64,000 bases of DNA from Fuerstiella sp. (GTDB lineage: Bacteria; Planctomycetota; Planctomycetia; Planctomycetales; Planctomycetaceae). Under the pieces are notes generated by a model. That model was not told the origin of the DNA, did no database searches, and was given only the letters and a program-made list of their open reading frames with translations. This document shows, one piece after another, positions 45,301-54,638 of the stretch (position 1 is its first letter; each line of letters begins with the position of its first letter). The stretch lies in NCBI GenBank assembly GCA_022843805.1, contig JALHMY010000036.1:1-64000 (forward strand), in the 5' to 3' direction. The translations under genes were made by a program, and so were the position numbers.

Positions 45301-48300
45301 GAGCCGAATCACGTTTGTCGCGGTGTTAACCACATTCAGAGTGGTCACTGTGATTTCCAGGGCATCCGCATCACCAATGCCGCTGGCCGCCTGCAATGTC
45401 GCCAAACCGGCGATGATATCAGTATTGACGTCTCCACCATCTGTGATGGCATCGCCAGCAGTCAGAAAGACATCCCGGGTGGCGTTATTGATCGTGTCCA
45501 GAGCGACACTGTCTGTTTCCACAATGCGAATGGTATTGGCTGTTGTGTTCACCGCATTCAGAGTTGTAACCGTCGTTTCAATGGCATTCGCATCACCAAT
45601 ACCATTCACAGACAGCAGAGTCGCCAGTCCGGCAACAACGTCGACGCGTACATCGCCGCCATCGGTGATGGCATCGCCAACTGCCAGGAACACATCCCGG
45701 GTGCCGTTATTGACGGTGTCCAGCGCCACGCTGTCCGTTTCCACAATCTGAATGCCGTTTGATGTCAGATTGAATACCACCAGAGTGGTCACGGTCGTTT
45801 CAATGGCATTCGCATCACCAATACCATTAAACGCAATCAGTGTCGCTGTTCCAGCCACCACATCAACATTGACATCACCGCCATCAGTGATCGCATCACC
45901 TGCAAACAGCAGCACATCGCGGGAAGCATTGTCGATCGTATCCAGAGCGACACTGTCAGTCTCATTAATCCTGATGGTGTTAGCGATGGTGTTGACCGCA
46001 GTCAGGGTCGTCACCGTGGTTTCAATGGAATCTGAATCGCCAATACCGTTTCGTGCCGCAAGTGTTGCCAGTCCGGCAACGACGTCAACATTCGCATCAC
46101 CGCCATCGGTGATCGCATCGCCCGCTGACAGGAATACTTCGCGAGTCCCGTTGTCAATCGTATCAAGAGCAACGACGTCGGTTTCGTTAATCCGAATCGC
46201 GCCCGTTGTGTTGTTAACAGCGTTCAGAGTAGTAACAGCGGTTTCGATCGCGTTGGTGTCACCGATTCCCGTGGCTGCCACCAGTGTGGCCAGGCCGGCA
46301 ACCACATCAACATTACCATCCCCACCGTCGGTTATCGCTCCGCTCGCGGTAAGAAAGATATCCCGGGTCCCGTTGTTGATAGTGTCTAGCGCTACGCTGT
46401 CGGTTTCATTAATGCGAACAGCATTGAAAGCGGTATTCGTGACGCTCAGCAGAGTAACAGTCGTTTCAATGGCATCTGCGGCACCAATACCAAACGCAGC
46501 CTGCAGAGTTGCCAGACCGGCAACGACGTCAATATTCGCGTCGCCGCCGTCAAGAATCGCAAATGTCGCTGTCAGGGCGATCTCGCGAGTCCCATTGTTG
46601 ATTGTGTCGAGTGCCACACTGTCCGACTCAACAATTCGGATAGTACCGGACGCTGTATTGACGACATTCAGCGATGCCACTGTGGTTTCAATGGCATTAG
46701 CGTCGCCAATGCCGTTTGCCGCCTGAAGAGTTGCCAGGCCGGCAACCACGTCGACATTTCCATCTCCACCGTCAGTGATCGCATCCGTCGCCGTCAGGAA
46801 TACATTACGTCCGGAGTTGTTGATCGTGTCCAGCGCCACGCTGTCCGTCTCGGCAATCCGAACAATACCGGATGTTGTATTGACCACATTCAAAGTCGTG
46901 ACAGTGGTTTCGATCGCGTCCGCATCACCAATACCGCTGGCCGCCTGCAGCGCAGCCAGACCGGCAACTACGTCGATATTCGTGTCTCCTCCATCAGTGA
47001 TTGCACCGCCGGCTGTCAGGAATACATCACGAATGCCATTGTTGACGGTATCCAGGCCCACGTCGTCGGTTTCAGCAATTCGAATGGTATTTGCGGTGGT
47101 GTTGACCACATTCAGAGTCGTAACCGTGGTTTCAATCGCATTGACATCACCAATTCCGTTTGCCGCCTGCAGTGTGGCGAGCCCCGCAACCACATCGATA
47201 CGGGCATCGCCACCATCGGTAATTGAATCCGTCGCGGTCAGGAAAACATCTCGAGTGGCATTGTTAAGCGTGTCCAGCGCGACACTGTTTAGTTCTGAAA
47301 TGCGTATCGTGCCCGACACTGTGTTGATCGCATTCAGAGTGGCAATGTTAACTTCAATCTGATTCAGATCGCCGATTCCTGTGTCTGCCCGGAGCGTGGT
47401 CAGGGCACCCGCGAAATCAGCAACAATATCCACATCGGTGTCACCGCCATCCACAATGGCTCCGCTGACACTGGTTATGCGTACTGCCAGTGCTCCTGCA
47501 TTTGTTGTCTGAACCGAACTCAAAGTCAGGTCTTCATCGGACGACAGGGTCACTTCGGCTTCACTCAGCAGAAAGGCGGTTGCTCCCAGCGAAATGACGG
47601 ACGGCGAGGCAACTCCGTTGGTGCCCGGCACATAGCTCACCAGGTCATTTCTTCCCGCAACAATTCGGCTGCCGTCAGCCATTGTCAGTAAACCACCGGA
47701 TCCGTTTGCATCACCGTTGAAGTCAGCAATCACAAGGATGTCGCCACTGACCGTTGTAATCACGGCAAGATTGTCAGCATCCGGAGTCAGGTCACCATCA
47801 ATATCCACCGGATCGAGATTACCGTCGTTGTCGATATCATCCAGGTCGCCCGCAACGACTTCGATCCGAATATCGTTGTTTGCCACAATTAAAATCAAGT
47901 CATTATCCGCGAGGACCGTATCCTGGATGATCACATCCCCTGACACGCCGAGAGCTGCCAGTACCACATTACCAGTGCTGGTTTCAAGACCATCGTTGCC
48001 AGCGATCACATCATCTCGGACTGTAAGTGTCCCACCGCCCAGAATGAGACTGATGTCGCCCGCACTGCTGGTGGTCTGCAGAGCCACGTTGTCACAGTTG
48101 ACATCGACAAGATCAACGCTTCTGTCGCTGTTGACCGTCAGATCTCCAAATGCCGTGGCGTCCAGTGTCAGAGTCGGTACTGTCACCGGGTCAGAAGTTG
48201 TCACATTGATGTCCGCATCTGCCCCGGACACAAAAAGAATTCGTCGGGCGCTCAGATCGATCGTTGCGTCAGATGCAACGATACTGGCTCCCTGAAGCCG

Positions 48301-51300
48301 CAGGTCGCCGACTACAGCCAGTGACGGCCCCAGAGTCAGTACGCCGGTTCCATTGTTGTCGGCATCGGCGATCAGCCCCAGGTTGGTGAAGCTGAAGACC
48401 TGTCCTGAAACATCAAGATCTCCATTCGACTGCAGAAATCCGGTTGTCGCATTCAGCGTGGTCGTTCCGCCGATGGTGCCTTCAAAGGCCACCGCATCCG
48501 TCGCATTGGCTGTCAGGTCGTTTGTCAGCAGGACTTCAATCGGATCAAAATCACCCTTGAACACATCCGCGCTGGTGCTGCCAATGCTGCCGCCGACGGC
48601 ATCCAGAGTGGCATTGTTTGCCGAAATATTAACGGCGCCCGCATTGCCGTCAGTCATTGAGCCATCTTCTGTCGAGATAAAGACATCTCGCAAAAGGTTA
48701 CTCACCGCGCCCAGAATCAGATCCCCGCCTGCCACAACTTCGGTGATTTCAATATTGCCCGCAAGAGTATTGGTGGCCTCGATCCGGCCGATGTTTGTTT
48801 CAAGGGCATTTCCGGATCCAATGCCGTTCGTGGCGAAGAGCACAACAGTGCCGGCAGTCAGGTTCACCGCTGCCGCGTTGCCGTCAGTGATCGCACCGCT
48901 TTCGGCTACTATCGTCACATCTCGATTGCCGTTACTGACGGAGCCCAGGGCAATGTTGCCGCCCACCGTGAGTTCAGTGACATTAATGATCCCACTGGTT
49001 GTATTGCTCGCAATCAGCGTCCCTATCGCCGTGTCGATGTCGCCGGCACCCGCTGCACCCACCCCCTGAGCTGCGTTCAGAGTGGCGGAGCCGGACGTGA
49101 CGAGCAGCGCGTCTTCCAGCGCTGTGTTATCCAAAACTGATCCGGTTCCATTGCTGTCACTGTCGGCGACAACAATCAGATTTCCAGACGTGCTTGTCAG
49201 CAGGCTGAGAGCCACACTTACTGCCGCAGAATAGGTGATAATTCCGGAGCCGGTTGCAGCCGACGTCCCGTCAGACATCGTAATGCTGCCGTCGTCCGCC
49301 GCAACGCTGATCGTTCCGGTTCCGGCCGTACTGATATTGACATTCTGCAGCACGACATCGCCTTGCAGGACGAGATCACCCAGAGAGGAGCTGACACCTG
49401 CCGCCAGGCTGAGGGTTCCGGCACCTGCAATCAGAGTTACGTCGCCTGAACCATTCGCTGTCACAATACTGTTGACCGTCAGGTTACCGGCAGTCGCCAG
49501 GACGCTGATATTGCCGGATCCAGCAATAGTCTGAATGCCGACGCCACCAATGATCAGACCATTGGTCTCCTGAATAAAAAAATCACCGGTTGTGGAATTC
49601 TGTGCGTCTATGGTGACAATCGTCGTGTCTATGTCAGCAGCACCAGACCCGCCAATGCCAGTCGCTGCACGAAGTGAAACCAGTGCACCGCCGGTCACAA
49701 TGTTCGACGCCTCTCCGACCGTGTTATCAGAAATCGCGCCGGATCCGTTCACGTCGCTGTCCGCCGTGACAACGACATTGCCGCTGGTGCTGGACAGAAC
49801 ACTGAGCGCCACATCGGTCCGAGCAGTATAGGTGATGAGTCCGGTATTTGTCGTGGTCGCTGACCCGTCACCCATCGTAATGCTGCCGGTATCAGCCGTT
49901 ACCGTTACCGTTCCAGCGCCTCCCGACGATATGTCGCCATCCTGATCGACAGCATCGGCTGTAATCAGTATGTCTCCAGTGCCTGAACTCACCGTGTCCT
50001 GTGTTGTTATGTTGCCAGCATCCGCATTCAAAGTGACAAGGCCTGAGCCGTCAGCTGTAACGACGGAATTCACTGTCAATGATCCGGCGTTCACATCAAT
50101 GTTAATCGAGCCATTGCCTCCCAGCGTACGGACACCTGTTCCATCGATCACAAGGCCGCTGGTTTCCTCAATGAAGATGCCGCCGGAAGTTGAGTTTGTT
50201 GCGACGAGGTTTCCGATTGTCGTATCAATGTCGGCAGCCGCAGCCGCACCGATACCCTCGGCAGCACTCAATGTCACCTGACCGGTCGTCACAAGGTTGG
50301 CATTTTCGAGGACGGTTAGGTCCAGTATCGCACCAGTGCCGTCGGTATTGCTGTCGGCCGTTACTGACATGTTTCCATTCGTGCTTCTCAGGAGACTGAG
50401 AGCGATGTTAACCGTTGCCGCATACGCGATAAGGCCAGCTGCTGCTGTCGTGACTGTTCCGTCAACCATCGCGATACTTCCGCTGCTGGCGGTCACACTG
50501 ATCGTTCCCGCGCCAGCAGTGGTGATGTTCGCACTCTGAGCAACATCCGTACCTTCAATTTCAATATTACCAGTCACGGAACTCACCAGGTCATCGATCG
50601 TGGTGGTGCCAGCATCGGCAATCAGTGTGACGCTGCCTGAACCGTCAGCAGCGACAGCCGCGTCAATCGCCAGCGTTCCGGCGGCCGCAATAATGCTGAT
50701 TTCGCCGTTTCCACCCAGTGTCTGCACACCGGTCAGATCAATAGTCAGGCCGTTCGATTCCAGGACAAAAATATTTCCCGTCGTCGAGTTGACAGCTTCC
50801 AGGCGGCCAATGGTCGTGTTGATATCAGCAGGACCCGTGTCGCCGATCCCGGCCCCGGCAGACAATGAAGCCCGCCCCGTTGTTACGATATTGGCGGTTT
50901 CTGCTACAGTCTCGTCCGAGATTGCTCCTGTCCCGTTCGTATCACTGTCGGCTGTCACGAAAATATTACCACTTGTACTGGTCAGCAGAATCAGGGCTGC
51001 ATCCAGCGTCGCCGAGTACGTGATACTGCCCGTGTTTGTCGTCGTGGTTGCCGTACCCGTCATCGTGATACTGCCATTGTCAGCCACCACCGAGACCGCG
51101 CCGGCTCCCGCCGTTGTGATATTCGCATTCTGGGTTACGGAATCTCCGGTGATACTGATATCACCTGTCCCTGACAGGACATTGTCTCCCAGAGTGACCG
51201 CTCCGGCAGCCGCATCCAGTAGGACATTTCCTGAACCATTTGCAGACACAAGGCCGGTTGTTTCCAGATCGCCGGCAAGCACAGAAATATCAACGATCCC

Positions 51301-52497
51301 GTTGCCGGCAAGCGTTCGAGCGCCGGACAATGTGAGACCGCTGGATTCTATAATATTGATATCTCCGGATACGTCATTTCGAGCATCCAGAAGCGTGAGA
51401 CTTGTTTCCAGTGCGTCCGCACTGCCAATGCCGGTGCGGGCAATCAGGATCGCGTTGTTTGCGGAAATATTGGTAACGCCCGCGTTCCCGTCTGTGATCG
51501 CTCCCTGAGCCGTCATCAGCACGTTGCCGGTTGTTGAAATCGTGCGATTGATATTGATCGTCAGCGCTTCAATATCCAGAGCACCGGAGTCAAGATCCGT
51601 ATCCGCTGTTTCAAATGTAACGACGTTATCCGGAGTCGCGTCATCTTCAGCAAGAATCAGGTCTGCATCAAAATCGGCATCAAGTCCCTGCACAGAAATC
51701 GACTTGACTCCGGTTCCGTCGTTGATGGTAAGGGTTGACGTCGGATTTACGAAAGTGGTTGTTTCGAACGCTCCGGAGATCTGCGATACATTGGCCACCG
51801 CACCGGTATCGTCACTCAGCACAACAGTTGGGTCAGCACCAGCCGGAAGATTAATGATCAGATCGTCAGCAGTACCGTCCAGCGCCAGTGGTTCGATCTC
51901 ATCAAATTCAACAGTTCCGAGCCCGGCAAATTCAATCTGGCCGTTTTCCGCCCCCTCGTGTGTCAGTTCCAACGTTGTCACGTCGTACCCGGTGATCGCC
52001 AGCGAATCATTGTCGCCGGCTCCCTCGCCACCCACAAATCGAATGCCACCCGTCGGAATAAAATCGACGCCGGACAAGTCGAGAATCACCTGCTGAGTGG
52101 CCGCATCATCTCCATTGATTTCAAGAACATCTCCAGCTGAAAGCGGATCACCGCCATCATTCAGCAAACTGGCAGCAATCGTCAGAACAGTGTTTCCAGC
52201 ACTCAATTCAAACTCATCTGCATTGAACGCGCCGGGAGGTGTACCCCATGTCCCGGAGCTCAGAGTCAAACTCACCGACTGTACATTTGCACCGCCGCCG
52301 AGATCCTGGAGCCCGCCGTCGGAAATTGTGAGAGTTTCACTGCCAGTCAGGGCAATTCCCTGAAGTCCAATCGTTCCGTTCAAAACGCGACGATCTTCGA
52401 GATGAACAAGCCTCAAAAGTCGTTTACGCTTTACCGCTGCCGACTTCCGCACTGAGAAAAGGCGACGAATCTCCTGCATGAATCGCGATGTCGACAT
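42394..52497 (-). CDS. Giant secreted repeat protein (filamentous adhesin-like) with LEDRRVL N-terminal signature
   Basis: A 3,367-residue protein. Residues 11-40 hold a basic stretch and HLEDRRVLN (32-40), the conserved signature at the start of many large planctomycete surface proteins. The next 2,700 residues are beta-rich, Gly/Asp/Thr-rich repeats of the kind seen in filamentous haemagglutinin-like beta-helices: four units of 198 residues and twelve of 74 residues (see separate entries). The C-terminal 550 residues differ: a domain with IHFEITFTTTIGMVG, a Pro-rich linker (PVPVAVAQPPVPLPV), a further domain (YEHIDDDFGELL), an acidic linker, and a final hydrophobic segment VAFAGLAASLLVTRV followed by a short basic tail (RILNRRH), like a sorting or anchoring signal. 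ATG 52497 is preferred; the frame also has a TTG at 52590. A TTGACA box lies on this strand at 52655-52660. Confidence 0.88.
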   Translation of the reverse strand: MSTSRFMQEIRRLFSVRKSAAVKRKRLLRLVHLEDRRVLNGTIGLQGIALTGSETLTISDGGLQDLGGGANVQSVSLTLSSGTWGTPPGAFNADEFELSAGNTVLTIAASLLNDGGDPLSAGDVLEINGDDAATQQVILDLSGVDFIPTGGIRFVGGEGAGDNDSLAITGYDVTTLELTHEGAENGQIEFAGLGTVEFDEIEPLALDGTADDLIINLPAGADPTVVLSDDTGAVANVSQISGAFETTTFVNPTSTLTINDGTGVKSISVQGLDADFDADLILAEDDATPDNVVTFETADTDLDSGALDIEALTININRTISTTGNVLMTAQGAITDGNAGVTNISANNAILIARTGIGSADALETSLTLLDARNDVSGDINIIESSGLTLSGARTLAGNGIVDISVLAGDLETTGLVSANGSGNVLLDAAAGAVTLGDNVLSGTGDISITGDSVTQNANITTAGAGAVSVVADNGSITMTGTATTTTNTGSITYSATLDAALILLTSTSGNIFVTADSDTNGTGAISDETVAETANIVTTGRASLSAGAGIGDTGPADINTTIGRLEAVNSTTGNIFVLESNGLTIDLTGVQTLGGNGEISIIAAAGTLAIDAAVAADGSGSVTLIADAGTTTIDDLVSSVTGNIEIEGTDVAQSANITTAGAGTISVTASSGSIAMVDGTVTTAAAGLIAYAATVNIALSLLRSTNGNMSVTADSNTDGTGAILDLTVLENANLVTTGQVTLSAAEGIGAAAAADIDTTIGNLVATNSTSGGIFIEETSGLVIDGTGVRTLGGNGSINIDVNAGSLTVNSVVTADGSGLVTLNADAGNITTQDTVSSGTGDILITADAVDQDGDISSGGAGTVTVTADTGSITMGDGSATTTNTGLITYTARTDVALSVLSSTSGNVVVTADSDVNGSGAISDNTVGEASNIVTGGALVSLRAATGIGGSGAADIDTTIVTIDAQNSTTGDFFIQETNGLIIGGVGIQTIAGSGNISVLATAGNLTVNSIVTANGSGDVTLIAGAGTLSLAAGVSSSLGDLVLQGDVVLQNVNISTAGTGTISVAADDGSITMSDGTSAATGSGIITYSAAVSVALSLLTSTSGNLIVVADSDSNGTGSVLDNTALEDALLVTSGSATLNAAQGVGAAGAGDIDTAIGTLIASNTTSGIINVTELTVGGNIALGSVSNGNRDVTIVAESGAITDGNAAAVNLTAGTVVLFATNGIGSGNALETNIGRIEATNTLAGNIEITEVVAGGDLILGAVSNLLRDVFISTEDGSMTDGNAGAVNISANNATLDAVGGSIGSTSADVFKGDFDPIEVLLTNDLTANATDAVAFEGTIGGTTTLNATTGFLQSNGDLDVSGQVFSFTNLGLIADADNNGTGVLTLGPSLAVVGDLRLQGASIVASDATIDLSARRILFVSGADADINVTTSDPVTVPTLTLDATAFGDLTVNSDRSVDLVDVNCDNVALQTTSSAGDISLILGGGTLTVRDDVIAGNDGLETSTGNVVLAALGVSGDVIIQDTVLADNDLILIVANNDIRIEVVAGDLDDIDNDGNLDPVDIDGDLTPDADNLAVITTVSGDILVIADFNGDANGSGGLLTMADGSRIVAGRNDLVSYVPGTNGVASPSVISLGATAFLLSEAEVTLSSDEDLTLSSVQTTNAGALAVRITSVSGAIVDGGDTDVDIVADFAGALTTLRADTGIGDLNQIEVNIATLNAINTVSGTIRISELNSVALDTLNNATRDVFLTATDSITDGGDARIDVVAGLATLQAANGIGDVNAIETTVTTLNVVNTTANTIRIAETDDVGLDTVNNGIRDVFLTAGGAITDGGDTNIDVVAGLAALQAASGIGDADAIETTVTTLNVVNTTSGIVRIAETDSVALDTINNSGRNVFLTATDAITDGGDGNVDVVAGLATLQAANGIGDANAIETTVASLNVVNTASGTIRIVESDSVALDTINNGTREIALTATFAILDGGDANIDVVAGLATLQAAFGIGAADAIETTVTLLSVTNTAFNAVRINETDSVALDTINNGTRDIFLTASGAITDGGDGNVDVVAGLATLVAATGIGDTNAIETAVTTLNAVNNTTGAIRINETDVVALDTIDNGTREVFLSAGDAITDGGDANVDVVAGLATLAARNGIGDSDSIETTVTTLTAVNTIANTIRINETDSVALDTIDNASRDVLLFAGDAITDGGDVNVDVVAGTATLIAFNGIGDANAIETTVTTLVVFNLTSNGIQIVETDSVALDTVNNGTRDVFLAVGDAITDGGDVRVDVVAGLATLLSVNGIGDANAIETTVTTLNAVNTTANTIRIVETDSVALDTINNATRDVFLTAGDAITDGGDVNTDIIAGLATLQAASGIGDADALEITVTTLNVVNTATNVIRLSETDSVALDTINNGSRDVFLSANAAITDGGDVNVDVVARLATLAAVTGIGDGNAIETTVTALNAVNSSSGTIRIVETDSVALDTVNNDTRDVFLSAGSAVTDGGDVLVDVVAGLLTLQAVNGIGETDAIETTVTTLNVVNTATQAVRIAETDSVALDTINNGTRDVSLSAGGAITDGGDVNVDLVAGLTTLQAVTGIGSGNALETTVTTIDAANSTSGTLEIIETDGIQVQQLLQGQDDSISLVAGGDISVIGLGVAIDDSTATSGNADILLRSLSGDISIAGTVRNDSNNADATILLDAIGPDSDVVVFAPVITEEGGITITADDSIGFATNGDITANGAGNVVVTANRLDGVGNDGNIILMLDGAVINAGSGTITMTSTGINGGNITVEDLITTGNLISITSTQDISIGTVTNGGTLRATDADGTADLAALSGETISLVAGGDILIGSGSIISTDDTPQGVSDAGAAGDSVLITADGGNGRITFGNLISIRTDGGVAQRFAPRPEQNVFGSAFLPPSALIIGAVVIPVGIHFEITFTTTIGMVGEENLRLDIDWRDPDLGPGDLNGERIESIFRNGGVQSVSHTYSFFDLQAFVAAGNPIFQVDFSVSHHQSIQIFAGIVDQGGAINVPIPPDQQLVTSSDDTSTGTEGPFPPSPPGVDRTVATVVDDVLSNADFHFEGGRVEVLIPTLFLPPIEPNPETPSPLPVPVAVAQPPVPLPVLVAAAEPAEFPNSSYSTQSQDYFQLRRFDGVTRRVEAGYEHIDDDFGELLLQPRRLKQWVAEKHFQDGLGYELWLITEKVNKTGGRVTVERPVLKFDVSNEQPFPSAEGIPDIFPELRLEPMPLEEGEGEELPDQSSISEPTGEGAIQSMTTGFSSNPENESRETEKSDAAEDGSTRGPDFPETDDSVSDTESDGDAISDGSFSATSQERVAFAGLAASLLVTRVRTPPSKSVGGTVMLGRILNRRH
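44533..47196 (-). repeat. Twelve tandem 222-bp units inside the giant gene (74-residue repeat)
   Basis: Unit starts are spaced exactly 222 bases (47196, 46974, 46752 and so on to 44754). The protein unit begins DVVAGLATLQA, continues GIGDANAIETTVTTLN, then ETDSVALDTINNGTRDVFL and ends AITDGGD. The last unit keeps only its first half. Divergence between units is modest and in frame throughout, so the array arose by duplication and has stayed under coding selection. Extra, more divergent half-units flank it on the N-terminal side. Confidence 0.9.
48970..51237 (-). repeat. Four tandem ~594-bp units inside the giant gene (198-residue repeat)
   Basis: Anchor GSG codons are at 51237, 50643, 50049 and 49452, spacing 594, 594 and 597 bases. 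The unit contains GDISITGDSVTQNANITTAG, SLLTSTSGN, VTADSDTNGTGAI and ADINTTIG, then SNGLTID and GGNG. The third carries one extra residue, and the fourth degrades near its end. The repeat is unrelated in length to the 74-residue array but shares the GIG and N-x-T-S-G motifs with it, suggesting a common ancestor. Confidence 0.85.
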
Positions 52498-52851
52498 CCC
52501 CTGGGACTCCACAAGCTGAAAATCCAAATGGCTCCGTCCATCCAAATGCGCAAAATTAGCGCCCAGATGACAATTGTAAATTCGGAGCAAATGGGTCGGA
52601 TAGATAAATCAGACAGCATTTAACGCTGGCAACTCTTAAAATCACTTTCGAAATTGTCAAGATATGCGGATTCTTCCACCTGGGTGAATTGGCATTAGCT
52701 TTGACGCATCCTAACCAGGACTTCCCGCGGGTTAGCGTGCAAATATCGGTTTCGCTGAAAATCCTGCCACGTTTACGACGAAACCTCGATAAGCATCTTT
52801 CTCTCATTGCAGAGACGCGACACGGATTGGTTTCATTGCGGGGTATCCCAC

Positions 52852-54510
52852 ATGACTGCAGGGAAGTTCAGAATTGTCTCCATGTTGCTGTGCACTTTGC
52901 AGGTGATGCAAATCGATTCTGCAAAAGCCCAGTCGAAGACAACACACAAGGACAACAGTACGCGTTTCGATGAGACGACGCTGGTAGTGCTGTCCAACAT
53001 TGCAATTCCTGAGATCTCTCAGGACTCCGCGCTGAAACCTACCAGTGCACCACCGGCCGACAGCACCGCCGTCTCACTGAAATGCAGCCTTGACCAGCTG
53101 GTGGCTGACCAGAATGGTTCACGAAAACCAGTGCTGGCTGGAAAAAGCGCCGGTGTAAACACTGCACCCGCATATTTGCATTCCAACCGAGTGACACCAG
53201 TCGCCACAGTGGCACAGACCCGGTTTATGGCGAGGCCAGAGCGGGATCAGAAGCCTGCCAGCAGTCCGAAGTCACAGGTTCGTTCTGAATCCGGTCCGGC
53301 GAAGTCGGCTCCGTCTGACGTGGGTTCGAATCTTGAAATCGTGAGTGTTTCATGGGCCGCTGCCGTCGGCACTCAGACGAAGTCTGCTACCGCCTGCTCC
53401 GGCCCTGCGTTTCGAGCAGACAGTTGCCCCAGTGTGGCATGGACACCATGTCTTGCCAGTCGGCACATGCACGCACTGAATTCTGTTCCCGTCCACAACG
53501 CTGCCGACGACGATATTGCGATCGGAAGCATGTCAGAGATTTCACAAAGTCCGTCTTCTCAGGCACAGCTGACATCGCTTCGCCGCAATGCTGGCGGAAC
53601 AGTACATCCGGCCGATCTGGCGGATATGAACAACCTTTCTCCTTTACCTCAGAAGCAGACACCTGCCCCCGGATACTCAGGCGGGATGTCCGGCTCTTAT
53701 CTTGCTGAGCTTCATGATTTGCTTCAGGGAGATTCTTCATGGGTATTTGGCAATGAGACTCTGCTTGATCTTGCTCCTGAGGAATCCAGCGAGGCACAGC
53801 CAGGGTATCTGCAGGAACTTAACTCACTGCTGCCAAATACTCCTGCGGCAGCAGCCCCGGCCCGAAAAGTCTCATCACCCCGTTATCGGCCCGTAATGCG
53901 TCAGGAACAGCAGTCGTCCGACGTACCATATAATCTGCTGCCGGACCCGAGAGTGCCAGGGCCCACATATGGTCTGATGCCGGATATGCCCTGTGAAGCA
54001 CTTGGCACCGAGGGAATCGAACGTTTCTTTAAGCCGATGAATCGAATTCAGCTGTCAGGCGTCAGCACAGCACCTCCGGAGAAGGATCGATCACCGGAAG
54101 CCGCATCAGAAGACAATCTGCAGCGACCGGATAATGTTGCATGCCAGTTTATGGAAACTGCATCACCCGCGTGCTACTTCACTCCAACTCAGTATGGAGT
54201 TCGGCGTCCGTTTCGAAACAACCATCAGCTCTGGCATAATCCCCTGTACTTCGAAGATCCGAATCTGGAACGCTGCGGGCAGTCTCACGGTTGCCTCACA
54301 ACCGCAGGCTCGATCGTACACTTTGCCAGCGCCATTGCTCTGACTCCTTATATGACTGCGGTAACCCACCCCAACGCATGTGTGAAGGCATTGCCCGACT
54401 GCCCCACATGTCACAGTTTCGGACCAGAAGCATACCTTCCCCCATGGTCATGGAAGGGTGCTGCAGTGCAGGCAATGGCAATCACCGGTATCTTTTATAT
54501 TGTCCCATAA
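52852..54510 (+). CDS. Secreted protein of unknown function, divergent from the giant adhesin-like gene
   Basis: A 552-residue protein with a signal peptide (FRIVSMLLCTLQVMQIDSAKA, cleavage likely before QSK). Residues about 25-240 are Ser/Pro/Thr-rich and look disordered. Two short related motifs follow: SYLAELHDLLQGD and GYLQELNSLLPNT. The C-terminal 110 residues are the most protein-like: NNHQLWHNPLYFEDPNLERC, CLTTAGSIVHFASAIALTPY and DCPTCHSFGPEAYLPPW, which includes a CxxCH that may or may not bind heme. I place the start at ATG 52852 because GGGG lies ten bases upstream and the signal peptide follows; the frame is open to 52807. It shares a 350-bp intergenic region with the giant gene and may be co-regulated with it. 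Confidence 0.75.
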   Translation: MTAGKFRIVSMLLCTLQVMQIDSAKAQSKTTHKDNSTRFDETTLVVLSNIAIPEISQDSALKPTSAPPADSTAVSLKCSLDQLVADQNGSRKPVLAGKSAGVNTAPAYLHSNRVTPVATVAQTRFMARPERDQKPASSPKSQVRSESGPAKSAPSDVGSNLEIVSVSWAAAVGTQTKSATACSGPAFRADSCPSVAWTPCLASRHMHALNSVPVHNAADDDIAIGSMSEISQSPSSQAQLTSLRRNAGGTVHPADLADMNNLSPLPQKQTPAPGYSGGMSGSYLAELHDLLQGDSSWVFGNETLLDLAPEESSEAQPGYLQELNSLLPNTPAAAAPARKVSSPRYRPVMRQEQQSSDVPYNLLPDPRVPGPTYGLMPDMPCEALGTEGIERFFKPMNRIQLSGVSTAPPEKDRSPEAASEDNLQRPDNVACQFMETASPACYFTPTQYGVRRPFRNNHQLWHNPLYFEDPNLERCGQSHGCLTTAGSIVHFASAIALTPYMTAVTHPNACVKALPDCPTCHSFGPEAYLPPWSWKGAAVQAMAITGIFYIVP

Positions 54511-54570
54511 AGTGTCGCCAGACGAATGGCATTGGTCTCACATGGCCCATGCCTCCGGAGAATTCTCTTT

Positions 54571-54609
54571 CAGCCCGACTGTGCAATACAGCCGGGCTGA
54601 TTCTTTTTG
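54571..54609 (+). terminator. Rho-independent terminator in a convergent gap
   Basis: CAGCCCGACTG (54571-54581) pairs with CAGCCGGGCTG (54589-54599), one mismatch, and runs into ATTCTTTTTG. It ends the secreted-protein gene (stop at 54510) and faces the M50-HlyD stop at 54639. Confidence 0.8.
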
Positions 54610-54638
54610 TGTTTCCAGACTCTGATGTCCTCAACAAA

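Noticed and set aside
44533-47196. Regular spaced repeats that might suggest a CRISPR or satellite array
   Set aside because: The 222-bp units are fully coding, divergent and continuous with no unique spacers between short identical repeats.
43676-52363. Many long plus-strand frames, some over 300 codons (for example 44882-45751, 45752-46726, 50600-51508), that look like Val/Ser/Ala-rich repeat proteins
   Set aside because: They are antisense to the giant repeat gene. Its codon bias and exact 222-bp periodicity keep the opposite strand open, and the translations have no start signals or recognised domains.
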